Position numbers and translations under genes: made by a program. The notes beneath the pieces were generated by a model, which ran no database searches, had not been told where the DNA came from, and saw only the letters and a program-made list of their open reading frames with translations. Source: Verrucomicrobiia bacterium (GTDB lineage Bacteria; Verrucomicrobiota; Verrucomicrobiia; Limisphaerales; Fontisphaeraceae). From it: a stretch of DNA of 64,000 nt. Shown piece by piece: positions 9,430-20,408 of this stretch (its first letter is position 1; each line of letters starts with the position of its first letter). The DNA lies in NCBI GenBank assembly GCA_026414565.1, contig JAOAIT010000028.1, positions 46,263 through 110,262 on the forward strand. Direction: 5' to 3'.

Positions 9430-10233
9430 TCATCCTCCCACCGCGCCGTAGCGGCGGATGCCGCGGGCCCAGACGAGGCGGGCCAGGGCATAAGCCGCGA
9501 TGACCCACAAGGCCTGCATGGCCAGGCCGCCCCAGAGGGCTTCCTGCTGGGTGCGCCCCAGATAGACACTGATGGGAAAATAGAGCATGTAGGGGAAGGG
9601 GGTGTACATGAGCGCCCCGGCCAGGCCGGCCGGCAGGATGTCCAGGGGGAAGAGATGGCCGCCGGCCAGGTATTCAAAGGCAAAGAGGATGAAGATGAAG
9701 GTGGCCACCTCCAGCACCCAGAAGGCCAGCAGGGCCATGGTGAAGGAGGTCAGGAAATTCAACAGGGCGGTCAGGACGAGCGAGACAAAGAAGCACAGAG
9801 CGGTGGTCCAGTCCGGCGGCAGCACGAAATACTGGCGATGCCAGAGGATGAAGAGCGTGACGGGCACGGCGGCGACGGCGGTGTACACGAGGCGTCCTGC
9901 GACAAACAGACTGAGGCGATAGCCGAGATAGTCCAGGGGCTTGAGGAGGAATTGACTGATGAGGCCGTCCTTGATGTCGGCGGCGATTTGCCAGTCGTCC
10001 TCGGTGACGGCGGTGAGGGCGTCGGTGACGGTGACCAGGAGGTAATAGGAGATCATCTGGGCCAGGTCATACGCGCCCACCCTGCCGCCGGTGGCGCCGG
10101 CGTAGATGGTCTTCCACAACATGACCATGGCGGTGAGCGGCACCAGCGCGAAGGTGGCGCGAAACAGAAAGTTGACCCGGTACACCAGGGTGTTCTGGAT
10201 GCCCACTTGGAGCACCTGCCAGTACTTGCCCAT
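9430..10233 (-). CDS. ABC-2 family transporter permease
   Basis: 267 residues with about six hydrophobic segments, matching the ABC-2 permease subfamily that begins MGKYWQVLQVGIQNTLVYR. Inner-membrane transport subunit; the substrate is unknown. The family is usually encoded with a second permease and an ATPase, none of which is visible here: the upstream side is a divergent metal ATPase and the downstream side is the GIY-YIG gene 13 nt away. The start at 10233 matches the usual family N-terminus; an in-frame extension to 10350 carries non-conserved sequence. Confidence 0.82.
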   Translation of the reverse strand: MGKYWQVLQVGIQNTLVYRVNFLFRATFALVPLTAMVMLWKTIYAGATGGRVGAYDLAQMISYYLLVTVTDALTAVTEDDWQIAADIKDGLISQFLLKPLDYLGYRLSLFVAGRLVYTAVAAVPVTLFILWHRQYFVLPPDWTTALCFFVSLVLTALLNFLTSFTMALLAFWVLEVATFIFILFAFEYLAGGHLFPLDILPAGLAGALMYTPFPYMLYFPISVYLGRTQQEALWGGLAMQALWVIAAYALARLVWARGIRRYGAVGG

Positions 10234-10380
10234 CGGCGGGGATATTAGCGCGTTCGCCGCCGACCCCCAAAGCGGAAATCCACCTGCTTTGCGGTGTTTT
10301 CCCAGGGCAGTGCCGAGACAAGCAGGGGAGTAAATGTTGCAACTATGCACTGGTCAAGGAGACAGGAGGGGATTAGTTTT

Positions 10381-10386
10381 AAGGAG
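10381..10386 (+). promoter_or_regulatory. Shine-Dalgarno site of the P1B-4 ATPase gene
   Basis: AAGGAG, 8 nt before ATG 10395. It is one of few consensus ribosome sites in this window and fixes the start. Confidence 0.7.
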
Positions 10387-10394
10387 TTGGGAAT

Positions 10395-12782
<2,388 letters not shown>

Positions 12783-12785
12783 GCC

Positions 12786-13766
12786 TTACAACTGGAAGGC
12801 CTCGCGCAGGAGGGCCAGGCTGCGGGGCACGCCTTCATCCGCGGGGGCCTTGCCCTCGAATTCAATGGACACATAGCCGTGGTAGTGGACTTCGGCGAGA
12901 ATGGCGGCGATGCGCCGGTAATCCAAATCCAGGGTGTACCACTCGCCGCCGCCGAAGTAAGTTTTGGCCTGGACAAAGACGGTGCGCGGGGCGATCTGGC
13001 GCAGTTTGTCGTAGGGGTCTTCGAGGAAGTTGCCGGTGTCCATGAGCGCGCCCAGCCAGGGAGAATCGAATTGCTGGAGGAGTCGCAACTGGCCGGCGGG
13101 GGTGCTGGTGAGGCCCCAGTGGTTTTCCAGGGCGAGGATGACGCCGTGCTGTTCGGCCTTGGGAAGGCACTGGGCGATGCACTCGGCGCACCATTTGAAG
13201 CCCTCCTCCTCGGTGTGGCCGGGAAGGATTGGCTCCACGCCCCGGGCCTTCATCAGGGCGTCAAAGTCCTGGATGGTGTTCCAGCGGCCGCTGTTGAGGC
13301 GGATGCAGGGCACGCCCAGCTCGGCGGCGATTTCAAGGCATTTGTGGGTGTGCTCCACCTGCTGCTTGAGGAAGGCGGGATCGGGGTCCACGAAATCCTG
13401 GTGAATGGAGAGCGCGATGAGCGCCACGCCATGCCGGAAGGCGTGGCGTTTGAGACGGCGCAAATAGGCGCGGTGCGCGGCGGTGAGCGGCTCGCGCTCG
13501 GGGATGTCCATCTGGCGGTGCAGGATGTCCACCGCCGGGGCGCCGAGGGCGCCGGCCTTTTCAATCACTGTTTCAATGGGGACCTTGGGCGTGCGAAAAT
13601 GCCAGTAAGAATAACTGGAGATGCCCAGCTTGACTTTGGGGGCGGGGGGGGTGGGCGCGGCCGCGCGGGCGGCGGCGGTGGGGAGGGCGGCAGCGGCGGC
13701 CGCGAGGGCCGCGTGTTGCAGGAAGTTGCGGCGAGCCATGCCATGGGGAGCAGGGGTCATGTTCAT
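12786..13766 (-). CDS. Tat-exported sugar phosphate isomerase/epimerase-like protein (xylose isomerase-like TIM barrel)
   Basis: 326 residues. The N-terminus has a twin-arginine signal (MARRNFLQHAALAAAAAALP). The mature domain follows the AP-endonuclease-2/xylose-isomerase-like TIM barrel: KLGISSYSYWHF, IALSIHQDFVDP, PCIRLNSGRWN, VILALENHWGLTS, LGALMDTGNF, YVSIEFEGK. Acidic and His residues at strand ends (Glu in LENHWG, Asp in MDTGN, Glu in SIEFEGK) fit a divalent-metal site. The substrate is probably a sugar derivative acted on outside the cytoplasm; this is inferred. Three possible ATGs lie before the Tat motif (13766, 13760, 13739); the outermost is used. It converges on the metal ATPase gene with only 3 nt between stops. 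Confidence 0.83.
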   Translation of the reverse strand: MNMTPAPHGMARRNFLQHAALAAAAAALPTAAARAAAPTPPAPKVKLGISSYSYWHFRTPKVPIETVIEKAGALGAPAVDILHRQMDIPEREPLTAAHRAYLRRLKRHAFRHGVALIALSIHQDFVDPDPAFLKQQVEHTHKCLEIAAELGVPCIRLNSGRWNTIQDFDALMKARGVEPILPGHTEEEGFKWCAECIAQCLPKAEQHGVILALENHWGLTSTPAGQLRLLQQFDSPWLGALMDTGNFLEDPYDKLRQIAPRTVFVQAKTYFGGGEWYTLDLDYRRIAAILAEVHYHGYVSIEFEGKAPADEGVPRSLALLREAFQL

Positions 13767-13847
13767 GGGGGCATCTTATACCTGGGGCGGCGCTGAAGCA
13801 AATCTCCCGTTGTCCCGTCGAACGAGTTGAGGCAGTGTTAACCGGCA

Positions 13848-15002
13848 ATGAATGGACAGGCGGACACCGTCGGTGGGTTGCGCCCCGTGGCCAGCCGCGC
13901 GCTGGCGATGGCGGCGGTGGTGTCGCTTTTGGTGCATCTGGTGCTGTATGGGGGCTACCGCATGGTGAAGGCGTGGCATTGGACGGGCTACGAGAAAGTC
14001 ATGGCTGCTCTGACGCCCAAACCCTCCAACCTGCCGGCCGTGCTGATGAAATGGCTCATGCCCACGCCCAAACCGGAAGACAAGAAAACCACCCCCCGGC
14101 TGGAGGCGCGGGAGCTGGCCATCATCCTTCCCCGGCCGCCGCCGCAGGTGTTCGTGCCGGTGGATCCGCTGGCGGCCACGGCGGAGGAGCCGCCGAATGC
14201 GCGGTACTACAGCGATAAAAATTCGCGCGCGGCGAATCCCGAGATCAAGAGAGAATCCGACCAGCCCAACATTGACGGCCGGCAGACGCGCATCCCGCGG
14301 GCGGTGGACACCGAGCCCACGCGCCTGCAGCCGCAGCCGCAGCAGAATGTGCAGCCGCGGCCGCCGGACCGGCAGCCGGCGGAGGAGGCGCCGGAGGCCG
14401 AGCAGGCGCAACCATTGCAGCCGGCCACCGCGCCACCCTCCGAGCCGCGGCCGCCGGCGGAGCGCCAGCCGCCGGGGAATCTGGCCATGGCCCGGCCCAC
14501 GGAGCGGGTGCTCCCCGCCGCGCCGCCCCGCCCGCCCGCCGAGCCGGGGCCGGAGCGGCCGGCCACGCCGCCGGCGCGGGCGCGCACGCTGGTGGAGGCG
14601 CGGGCGCGGATGCAGGACAACACGATTGCCGGACAGAAGATGAAACAGGAGGGCGGGGTGAAAAACCGGCTGTCCCTTTCAGCTCTGGATGCCCGGGCGA
14701 CGCCCTTTGGGGCGTATGATGCGATGATCGTGGCGGCGGTGCAGCAGCGGTGGTACGACCTGCTGGAGCGGTCCCGGTATTCCGGGGATCGGCGGGGGAT
14801 GGTGGTGGTGGATTTCCAACTGCACGCCTCGGGCCGGGTGAGCGATGTGGAGCTGGTGGAAAGCACGGTGGGGGATTTTTTGGCGTCCTTGTGCCAGATG
14901 GCCATCACGGATCCGGCGCCATATGCGAAGTGGCCGCCGGAAATGCAGCGGCTGTTTCAAGGAGGGGTGCGGAAGGTGCGATTCACCTTTTATTATGATT
15001 AG
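13848..15002 (+). CDS. TonB/TolA-like energy-transducer protein
   Basis: 384 residues. One N-terminal membrane segment (about 16-36, RALAMAAVVSLLVHLVLYGG) keeps the protein in the inner membrane. A long Pro/Glu/Arg-rich periplasmic spacer follows (about 65-245). The C-terminal domain (about 280-384) contains YDAMIVAAVQQRWYDLLE and GMVVVDFQLHASGRVSDVEL, the strand pattern of TonB/TolA C-terminal domains. ExbB- and ExbD-like genes follow at 15095 and 15698, so the three likely form one proton-driven Ton/Tol-type motor. No TonB-dependent receptor, TolB or Pal is adjacent, and it cannot be settled here whether the system feeds receptors or maintains the envelope. Confidence 0.82.
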   Translation: MNGQADTVGGLRPVASRALAMAAVVSLLVHLVLYGGYRMVKAWHWTGYEKVMAALTPKPSNLPAVLMKWLMPTPKPEDKKTTPRLEARELAIILPRPPPQVFVPVDPLAATAEEPPNARYYSDKNSRAANPEIKRESDQPNIDGRQTRIPRAVDTEPTRLQPQPQQNVQPRPPDRQPAEEAPEAEQAQPLQPATAPPSEPRPPAERQPPGNLAMARPTERVLPAAPPRPPAEPGPERPATPPARARTLVEARARMQDNTIAGQKMKQEGGVKNRLSLSALDARATPFGAYDAMIVAAVQQRWYDLLERSRYSGDRRGMVVVDFQLHASGRVSDVELVESTVGDFLASLCQMAITDPAPYAKWPPEMQRLFQGGVRKVRFTFYYD

Positions 15003-15094
15003 GGCAATTTGCTTGCGGCCACTGGCGCTTACCCTTAAGTAACAGGTGGGCGCGGGGGGCGGCGGGACGTCCTGCGCGGCCAGTTTGGAGATTC

Positions 15095-15691
15095 ATGGAA
15101 CTGATCTTTTTGGGATTGTTGTTGTTGACCTCGCTGGTGGGGGGGACGGTCATCGTTGAACGCGGGCTGGCCCTGCGGCGGAGCCGCGTGGTGCCGGCCG
15201 AGGTGGTGGCGGCGCTGCAGAACTGCCACGGCCCCCAAGATTTGGGGATGCTGTTGAAGATCTGCCAGCAAAAGCCCTCAAGCCTCAGCCGGCTGGTACA
15301 GGTGGCCGCGCAGCATCTGGAATGGCCCAAGGACGAAAACGCGGAGGCGGTGCAGACGCAGGCGCGGCAGGAGATTGTGGGGTTGGAGCGGGGGCTGGTG
15401 ATTCTGGAAATCACCGTGGGCATAGCGCCGCTGCTGGGGCTGGTGGGGACGGTGTTTGGGTTGATGAGCCTCTTTGGGACGCTGGGCAGCAGTGAAATCA
15501 TCCAGAGCACCGAGCTGGCCAAGGGCATTTCGGTCATTCTGACGGCCACGCTGCTGGGGCTGTTGATCGCCATTCCAGCGCTGATTGCGTGGAGTTACTA
15601 CAATGCCAAAATCCAGGCCATGGCCGTGGAGATGGAAAGTTTGTGCACCGAGTTTTTGCGGCGGCAATACCTGCGCCGCGGTCCGGGTTGA
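15095..15691 (+). CDS. exbB: ExbB/TolQ/MotA-type proton channel protein
   Basis: 198 residues with three membrane segments (about 2-22, 103-127, 145-168). It has the family core GLVILEITVGIAPLLGLVGTVFGLMSLF in the second and AKGISVILTATLLGLLIAIPAL in the third. It forms the proton channel of Ton/Tol-type motors with the ExbD-like protein, whose gene starts 6 nt after the stop. A GGAG ribosome site lies 4-5 nt before the ATG. It is 92 nt downstream of the TonB-like gene, in the same direction. Whether the module is Exb-type or Tol-type is undecided. Confidence 0.9.
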   Translation: MELIFLGLLLLTSLVGGTVIVERGLALRRSRVVPAEVVAALQNCHGPQDLGMLLKICQQKPSSLSRLVQVAAQHLEWPKDENAEAVQTQARQEIVGLERGLVILEITVGIAPLLGLVGTVFGLMSLFGTLGSSEIIQSTELAKGISVILTATLLGLLIAIPALIAWSYYNAKIQAMAVEMESLCTEFLRRQYLRRGPG

Positions 15692-15697
15692 GGCGTC

Positions 15698-16114
15698 ATG
15701 CAATTCATCACCCATCGCCGCCGACACGCGCCCACGATCATCATCGTGGCGCTGATTGACATTTTGATCGTTCTGCTGATTTTCCTGATTGTGACCACCA
15801 CGTTCAAAAACCAGCAGCCCTCGCTGCGGCTGACGCTGCCGGAATCCCGGCAGGCGCAGGCGGGGGTGTCGGAGTCCGGGACGGTGTTGCTGGTGGAGGT
15901 GGACAAGCAGGCGCCCTATTTGCGGTACAACGGGATGGCGGTGACCCTGGATCAGTTGCGCAAGGAGTTTGCCAGCCAGGCCGCGCGCCAGCCGCCGCCG
16001 GGGGTGGCGATTCGCGCGGATGCACTGGCGCCCTTCGAGCAGATCGTGCGCGTAATGGATGCGGCGCGTGAGGCGCGCCTGACCAATCTGAGCGCCCACG
16101 TGCGCAGCCCCTGA
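15698..16114 (+). CDS. exbD: ExbD/TolR-type motor protein
   Basis: 138 residues. One N-terminal membrane helix contains the essential Asp in ALIDILIVLLIFLIVTTTF; a periplasmic domain of the ExbD/TolR type follows (LTLPES near its start, then VAIRADALAPFEQIVRVMDAA). It works with the ExbB-like channel protein to turn proton flow into movement of the TonB-like protein. It is the last gene of the three-gene set; the next gene is convergent 9 nt away. Confidence 0.9.
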   Translation: MQFITHRRRHAPTIIIVALIDILIVLLIFLIVTTTFKNQQPSLRLTLPESRQAQAGVSESGTVLLVEVDKQAPYLRYNGMAVTLDQLRKEFASQAARQPPPGVAIRADALAPFEQIVRVMDAAREARLTNLSAHVRSP

Positions 16115-16123
16115 GGCCGGAGG

Positions 16124-16609
16124 TTAGAGGGGGGCCTGGTGCAGGATGGTCTTGGCCGTGTTCAACCACGGCATGGGAGGCGGGGCGTGGGTGTCCTCGA
16201 GCATCACCAGCGCCAGGAGCTCGCCATCGTGGCGCAGGGCGGAGGCGGTCAGGCGCAGATGGAGCTCCCGCACATGCCCATGGGCGCCCAGCAGTGCATG
16301 ATGATTGCGCTGCACCACGGGCCGGCCGGCGAGCACCTCCTCCACGCTTTGCCTGACGGCGCATTTGGCACAGGCGGGCGCATGGCCGCAGCCCTCGGGA
16401 TGCTCCCCGGCATGGACGCAGTGGAAGGCATCGCCATTCTGGCGGTAAAGCATGGCTTTGCGCTCGGTGCCGCTGAGGGTGGCGGCGGCGCGGTTGAGGT
16501 GAAGGATGCGCAGGCGCTCGTCCATGATCAGCAGGGCGTGGGGGAAACCCTCGAAGACTTCGCGGAAGAGGTCTGAGCGTACAAAAACCGGTTGCGACAC
16601 TGGATTCAT
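16124..16609 (-). CDS. Stand-alone PAS-domain protein with a cysteine cluster
   Basis: 161 residues, cytoplasmic, essentially a single PAS fold: FPHALLIMDERLRILHLNRAAATLSG at the start, ELHLRLTASALR and LLALVMLEDTHA at the end. Inserted at about residues 61-88 is a Cys/His-rich stretch (HCVHAGEHPEGCG, then PACAKCAVRQ) with four cysteines. The same kind of insertion occurs in PAS domains of some sensor kinases and is thought to be redox- or metal-sensitive. No output domain is present, so it should act through a partner; the neighbours (exbD convergent, a propeller-like exported protein upstream) give no direct hint. Confidence 0.78.
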   Translation of the reverse strand: MNPVSQPVFVRSDLFREVFEGFPHALLIMDERLRILHLNRAAATLSGTERKAMLYRQNGDAFHCVHAGEHPEGCGHAPACAKCAVRQSVEEVLAGRPVVQRNHHALLGAHGHVRELHLRLTASALRHDGELLALVMLEDTHAPPPMPWLNTAKTILHQAPL

Positions 16610-16692
16610 GTGGCCACTGGTTTATGGTTACGCTGCAATGTAACACAGCCGGAGACGAACTGCCAAATGGCCGGCCTTGCAGGGGCGTGGGG

Positions 16693-18777
16693 TCAGGGTT
16701 GCAGCCGGGCGCGGAAGAACTCGCGGGCCTGGCGGGGGGCATCATCCACCACCAGGACGGTGCCGGAGGGGTCCAGCAATTCCACGGCCGGGCCGTTGGT
16801 CCAGGTGCGCAGGTCAAGGGAACGCTCAATCAGGATGCGCTGGTCGGTTTCGCCCGCCATGAGAAACAGCCGCCGCACGGTGGCATTGGTGGGGGCGGTG
16901 ACGGTGAAACGCACAAAGACGGGCGGGTTGGTGCGCGGGACAATTTGTGCCCGGAGGAGGGCGCCTTCGACGCCGGCGACGACGAGCTGGCCGGCCTGGG
17001 TGGCGGCGCCGAAAAGGGATTTCTGGGTGAGGGTGCCGACGTTGATCCAGGCGTGTCCGTTGGTGCTGGCCAGCACGGTGCCCTGGTTGCCGACGACATA
17101 CCAGATGCCGCCGACGCGGGTGACATCATTCAACCAGGTGGTGACGCCGGTGGCCTGGGGGGTCCAGTTCAGGCCATTGGTGCTGAACAGGAGCAGCCCG
17201 CCCTGGCCCACGGCGGCGAGCCGGTCTTCCACCCAGCGGACGCGAAAAATCCAATTGGTCCGGCCGGTGGGCTGGGCGCTCCATTGAATGCCATCGGCGC
17301 TGGTCAACAGCGTGCCGCGATCGCCCACCACCACCCAGCCGCCAGGGTACGCCGCGGCGCCGGAGAGAAAGTGGGGGACGGGGGTGGCACGCTGTTGCCA
17401 GGTTTGGCCGCCATCGGGGCTGTGAAAGAGGACGCCGTTGCCGCCGGCCACGATGATTTCCTGGCCGCGGAGAGCGACGGCCTGCAGATCGTTGGTGGTC
17501 AAACGCTGGGGCAGTTCCCGCCAGAAAATGCCCAGGGTGGTGGCCGTGTTGGTCACCAGCCGCCCCTGCAGGTTGGTGGCCAGGATGTTGGTCAGGTAAC
17601 CTTCGCTGAGGAGGACGGCGCCCTGGTTTCCGACGGCCACCAGGCGGTTGGAGGAGCCGGCGACGCCCAGCAGGATGGCGTTGGTGGCCGTGGGGGGCAC
17701 GGCTTCCAGGCTCCATTGCACGCCGTCGCTGCTGGTGAGGATGGTGGCGCGGTCGCCCACGGCGGTGTAAATCTCGCCAGCCCGGCACAAATCCCACAAC
17801 CAGTGGCGCGGCCCCGGGAAACGGTGAATCCAGCGCAGGGGCTGGTTGGCCTCGGCCACGCCCTCCACCATCATGCCCGAGCGGCCGGCCACGAGGTAGA
17901 GCGTGCCATCATGCACGGCGGAGTAATAAGTCCAGGCTGGCGCGGCATTGGATTTTCCGGGGCTGGTTTCATCGGTCCACGCGGCGAGGCCGCGCCGGTG
18001 CCGTAATTGACCCTGGCCGGCCGCCAGGAGCTCATTGGTGACGCCGGCAAGGGCAAACCAGGTGTTGGTGACGCCGGGCGAGGAGGCCACCTGCCATGAG
18101 GAGCCGTTGGCGCTGGTCAGCAGGACGCCCTGCTCGCCGGCGGCCACAAAGGTGTCATTGAGGAAGGCCACGCGGTTCAGGTGCTGGGTGACGCCGCTGG
18201 TTTCTCTTTTCCAGAGCCGGCCATTGTTGCTGGTGAGGATGGCGCCGTTTTCGCCGACCGCGACAAAGAGGTTTTTGCCGAAGGTGACGTGCCGGAGCCA
18301 GCCGGTGAAGCCGGCGGGGGGCGATTGCCGTGTCCAGGTGGCGCCGTCGCTGCTGAGGTACAAGGCGGCGTTGTCACCCACCAGCACCACGCCGTTGCCG
18401 GAAGCGGCGGCGCCCATGAGCCAGTCGGAGGTGCCAAGGTCCACGAGGCGGAAGTCGGCCAGGGAGTCGGCGTAGATGACCGTGCCGTTTTCGCCGGCGG
18501 CGATGAGGCGGTTGTTGAAGAAAGTGACAGCCAGCAGGGCCTTGTCGGTGCGGGTGTATTGCGGTTCCCAATAGACGAGGTCTTCGCTGGTGTAGAGCTG
18601 GCCGCGTTCGCCCACCTGCACGGTGAGGCCGAGGCCATAGGCCATGTCATAAACATGCGCGCCATGCGGCTGGGGCAGGGACCACCGCCAACGGGGGGCG
18701 AAGGGATCAGCGGCCCGGAGCGCAGGAGCTCCGGTTGTCAGGCACAGCAGCAACGCCGCCCTGCCCAGCCAGCGCAT
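16693..18777 (-). CDS. Exported beta-propeller-like (BNR/Ycf48-like) protein with shared C-terminal module
   Basis: 694 residues with a signal peptide (MRWLGRAALLLCLTTGAPAL, then RAADPF). The body is built from more than ten repeats of about 40 residues with the pattern VAVGxxGxIxTSxxGxxW (for example IVAGGNGVLFHSPDGGQTW and WVVVGDRGTLLTSADGIQW). This pattern is typical of BNR/photosystem-II-assembly-factor-like propellers. The last 75 residues form a separate module (ILIERSLDLRTW and the end EFFRARLQP) that recurs at the ends of three large exported proteins at 52-64 kb. ATG 18777 was chosen because it gives a compact signal peptide; ATG 18843 adds a Cys/Arg-rich tail. Function unknown, probably cell surface or periplasm. 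Confidence 0.82.
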   Translation of the reverse strand: MRWLGRAALLLCLTTGAPALRAADPFAPRWRWSLPQPHGAHVYDMAYGLGLTVQVGERGQLYTSEDLVYWEPQYTRTDKALLAVTFFNNRLIAAGENGTVIYADSLADFRLVDLGTSDWLMGAAASGNGVVLVGDNAALYLSSDGATWTRQSPPAGFTGWLRHVTFGKNLFVAVGENGAILTSNNGRLWKRETSGVTQHLNRVAFLNDTFVAAGEQGVLLTSANGSSWQVASSPGVTNTWFALAGVTNELLAAGQGQLRHRRGLAAWTDETSPGKSNAAPAWTYYSAVHDGTLYLVAGRSGMMVEGVAEANQPLRWIHRFPGPRHWLWDLCRAGEIYTAVGDRATILTSSDGVQWSLEAVPPTATNAILLGVAGSSNRLVAVGNQGAVLLSEGYLTNILATNLQGRLVTNTATTLGIFWRELPQRLTTNDLQAVALRGQEIIVAGGNGVLFHSPDGGQTWQQRATPVPHFLSGAAAYPGGWVVVGDRGTLLTSADGIQWSAQPTGRTNWIFRVRWVEDRLAAVGQGGLLLFSTNGLNWTPQATGVTTWLNDVTRVGGIWYVVGNQGTVLASTNGHAWINVGTLTQKSLFGAATQAGQLVVAGVEGALLRAQIVPRTNPPVFVRFTVTAPTNATVRRLFLMAGETDQRILIERSLDLRTWTNGPAVELLDPSGTVLVVDDAPRQAREFFRARLQP

Positions 18778-18899
18778 CAGCCGGCGGCAAAGTTCGCGCG
18801 AGCGGGTTGAACACCCGCAGGTTGCCCACGGGAGGGACAGCATAAACTGGGGCGGGACCAGGGCCTGCCACTGCCCTCAATTTAATGGAGGCCGGGTGA

Positions 18900-20408
18900 T
18901 TACGCCAACGGCAAATGACGGCTGGTGGGAGAGGTGGGCAACGGCGTGGTGGGGAGGGCAAGCACAAACACCGTGCCGGCGGGGGAGGTGGAGACCAGCT
19001 CCAGGCGCGCGCCGAGGTGATTGGCCAGTTGTTTGCTGATGGCCAGGCCGATGCCCATGCCGCCGGGTTTGGTGGACACGCAGGGGGCAAAGACTTGGGG
19101 GCGCAGGTTTTCCGGCAGGCCGGGGCCTTGATCGCGCACTTCACACAGGACCTCTCCGCCCTGGCCGCGGAGGCGCAGCTCGACGAGCTGGCCGGGGGCG
19201 CTGGCCTGGATGGCGTTGCGCAAGAGGTTTTCCAGGATGAGGGCCACCAGGGCGGCCTCCCGGCTGGAGAGGCGGGCGTCCACGTCGTTGCGCAGGTGGA
19301 GTTTGACCTGGCCGGTGGTGAGCAGGGACTCCAGGCGGCAGCGGAGCAATTCCACCAGTTCTTGGAGGCGGGTCTCGCCCGCGGGGGAGACTTCGGCGTC
19401 CTGCTGCAGGAGGCGGGCGGTTTGCTGGATCATGTCCTGCAACTGGCGGGTGGTCTCCAGGGCGGCCTGCCAGGCGGGTTCACGGGAGGGATGTTTGCCG
19501 AGGGCGCCGCTGAGGAGGAGGTTGTGCAAGCCGTAGAGGGGACTCTTCAGGCCGTGGATCAAGTGGGCCGCCACGGCGCCGACAGCGGAAGTCTTGGCGG
19601 CGAGGGTCAGTTCCTGATTGGCGCGGGCGAGGCGTTCGGTCAAGGCCAGCAGGGTTTGATGCTGTTTTTGCAGGTGGCGCAGGGCGGTGCCTAGGCCGCC
19701 CAGGATCATCAGGGCGCCCACGGCCAGCACGACGGCGGTCTGGCTGGCCAGATGGCGGTCCTGCGCGCGGTATTTTTGCTGCAACGGGCGGCCATCGAGG
19801 TAGAACTGGGCCACGCCCAGCAGGACGGGCCGGTCCGGTTCAGCCAGGGGGATGAAAATCTCCAACAGAGGCGCCGGGGCGGGGCTGGCTGGAGTGTCGT
19901 TTTGCGGGATGAACAATGCTTCCAGGCGGGCGGCGTCGTAATAGCGGCTGAGAAATTGCAGGCGTTGGAGGGAGGCTAGCTCCTGCTCGGTGAGGCGGGT
20001 TTCCCGCACCGAAGGGGGAAAGGAGACGACAAACTGGCCGTTGGTGTCGAAGAGGCGGACGGCGAGCACGCCCTTGAGCTGGGAGGCGCGGAGCAGGACG
20101 GCCGCCTGTTCCGCTGGATCGGTCAGGGGGACGGGCGGTGGCTGGCCGGGGGTAAGGTTCTCGCGGTGCTCCATCCACACCACCGCCTGCAGAATCTCGG
20201 CGTCACGAGCGACCAACTGCTGGCGGAGGGATTGGCGCAACTGCCAGGTGACCAGCAGGGTGGCGGCGGCGAAAACGAGGAACACCGCGCCGGAAAGCAA
20301 CCAGGCAAAATACCCGCGCTCCCACGCGCCGTTGCGCGGGCTGCTGACATTAACCGTTGGCTGGGTTGCGCTATGGTTATCGGCCTCGCCCCTCACCTTT
20401 GGCCTCAT
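18900..20408 (-). CDS. Membrane sensor histidine kinase
   Basis: 502 residues. Two membrane segments (about 34-54 and 222-243) enclose a periplasmic sensor region of about 165 residues with no family I recognise. The kinase core follows: H-box AHLIHGLKSPLYGL (His285), N-box LLRNAIQAS, G1 DQGPGLPENL and G2 GGMGIGLAISKQL. The start overlaps by 32 nt the end of the upstream gene for a small exported coiled-coil protein, which suggests coupled translation and a joint role in sensing. No response regulator is adjacent. Confidence 0.9.
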   Translation of the reverse strand: MRPKVRGEADNHSATQPTVNVSSPRNGAWERGYFAWLLSGAVFLVFAAATLLVTWQLRQSLRQQLVARDAEILQAVVWMEHRENLTPGQPPPVPLTDPAEQAAVLLRASQLKGVLAVRLFDTNGQFVVSFPPSVRETRLTEQELASLQRLQFLSRYYDAARLEALFIPQNDTPASPAPAPLLEIFIPLAEPDRPVLLGVAQFYLDGRPLQQKYRAQDRHLASQTAVVLAVGALMILGGLGTALRHLQKQHQTLLALTERLARANQELTLAAKTSAVGAVAAHLIHGLKSPLYGLHNLLLSGALGKHPSREPAWQAALETTRQLQDMIQQTARLLQQDAEVSPAGETRLQELVELLRCRLESLLTTGQVKLHLRNDVDARLSSREAALVALILENLLRNAIQASAPGQLVELRLRGQGGEVLCEVRDQGPGLPENLRPQVFAPCVSTKPGGMGIGLAISKQLANHLGARLELVSTSPAGTVFVLALPTTPLPTSPTSRHLPLA

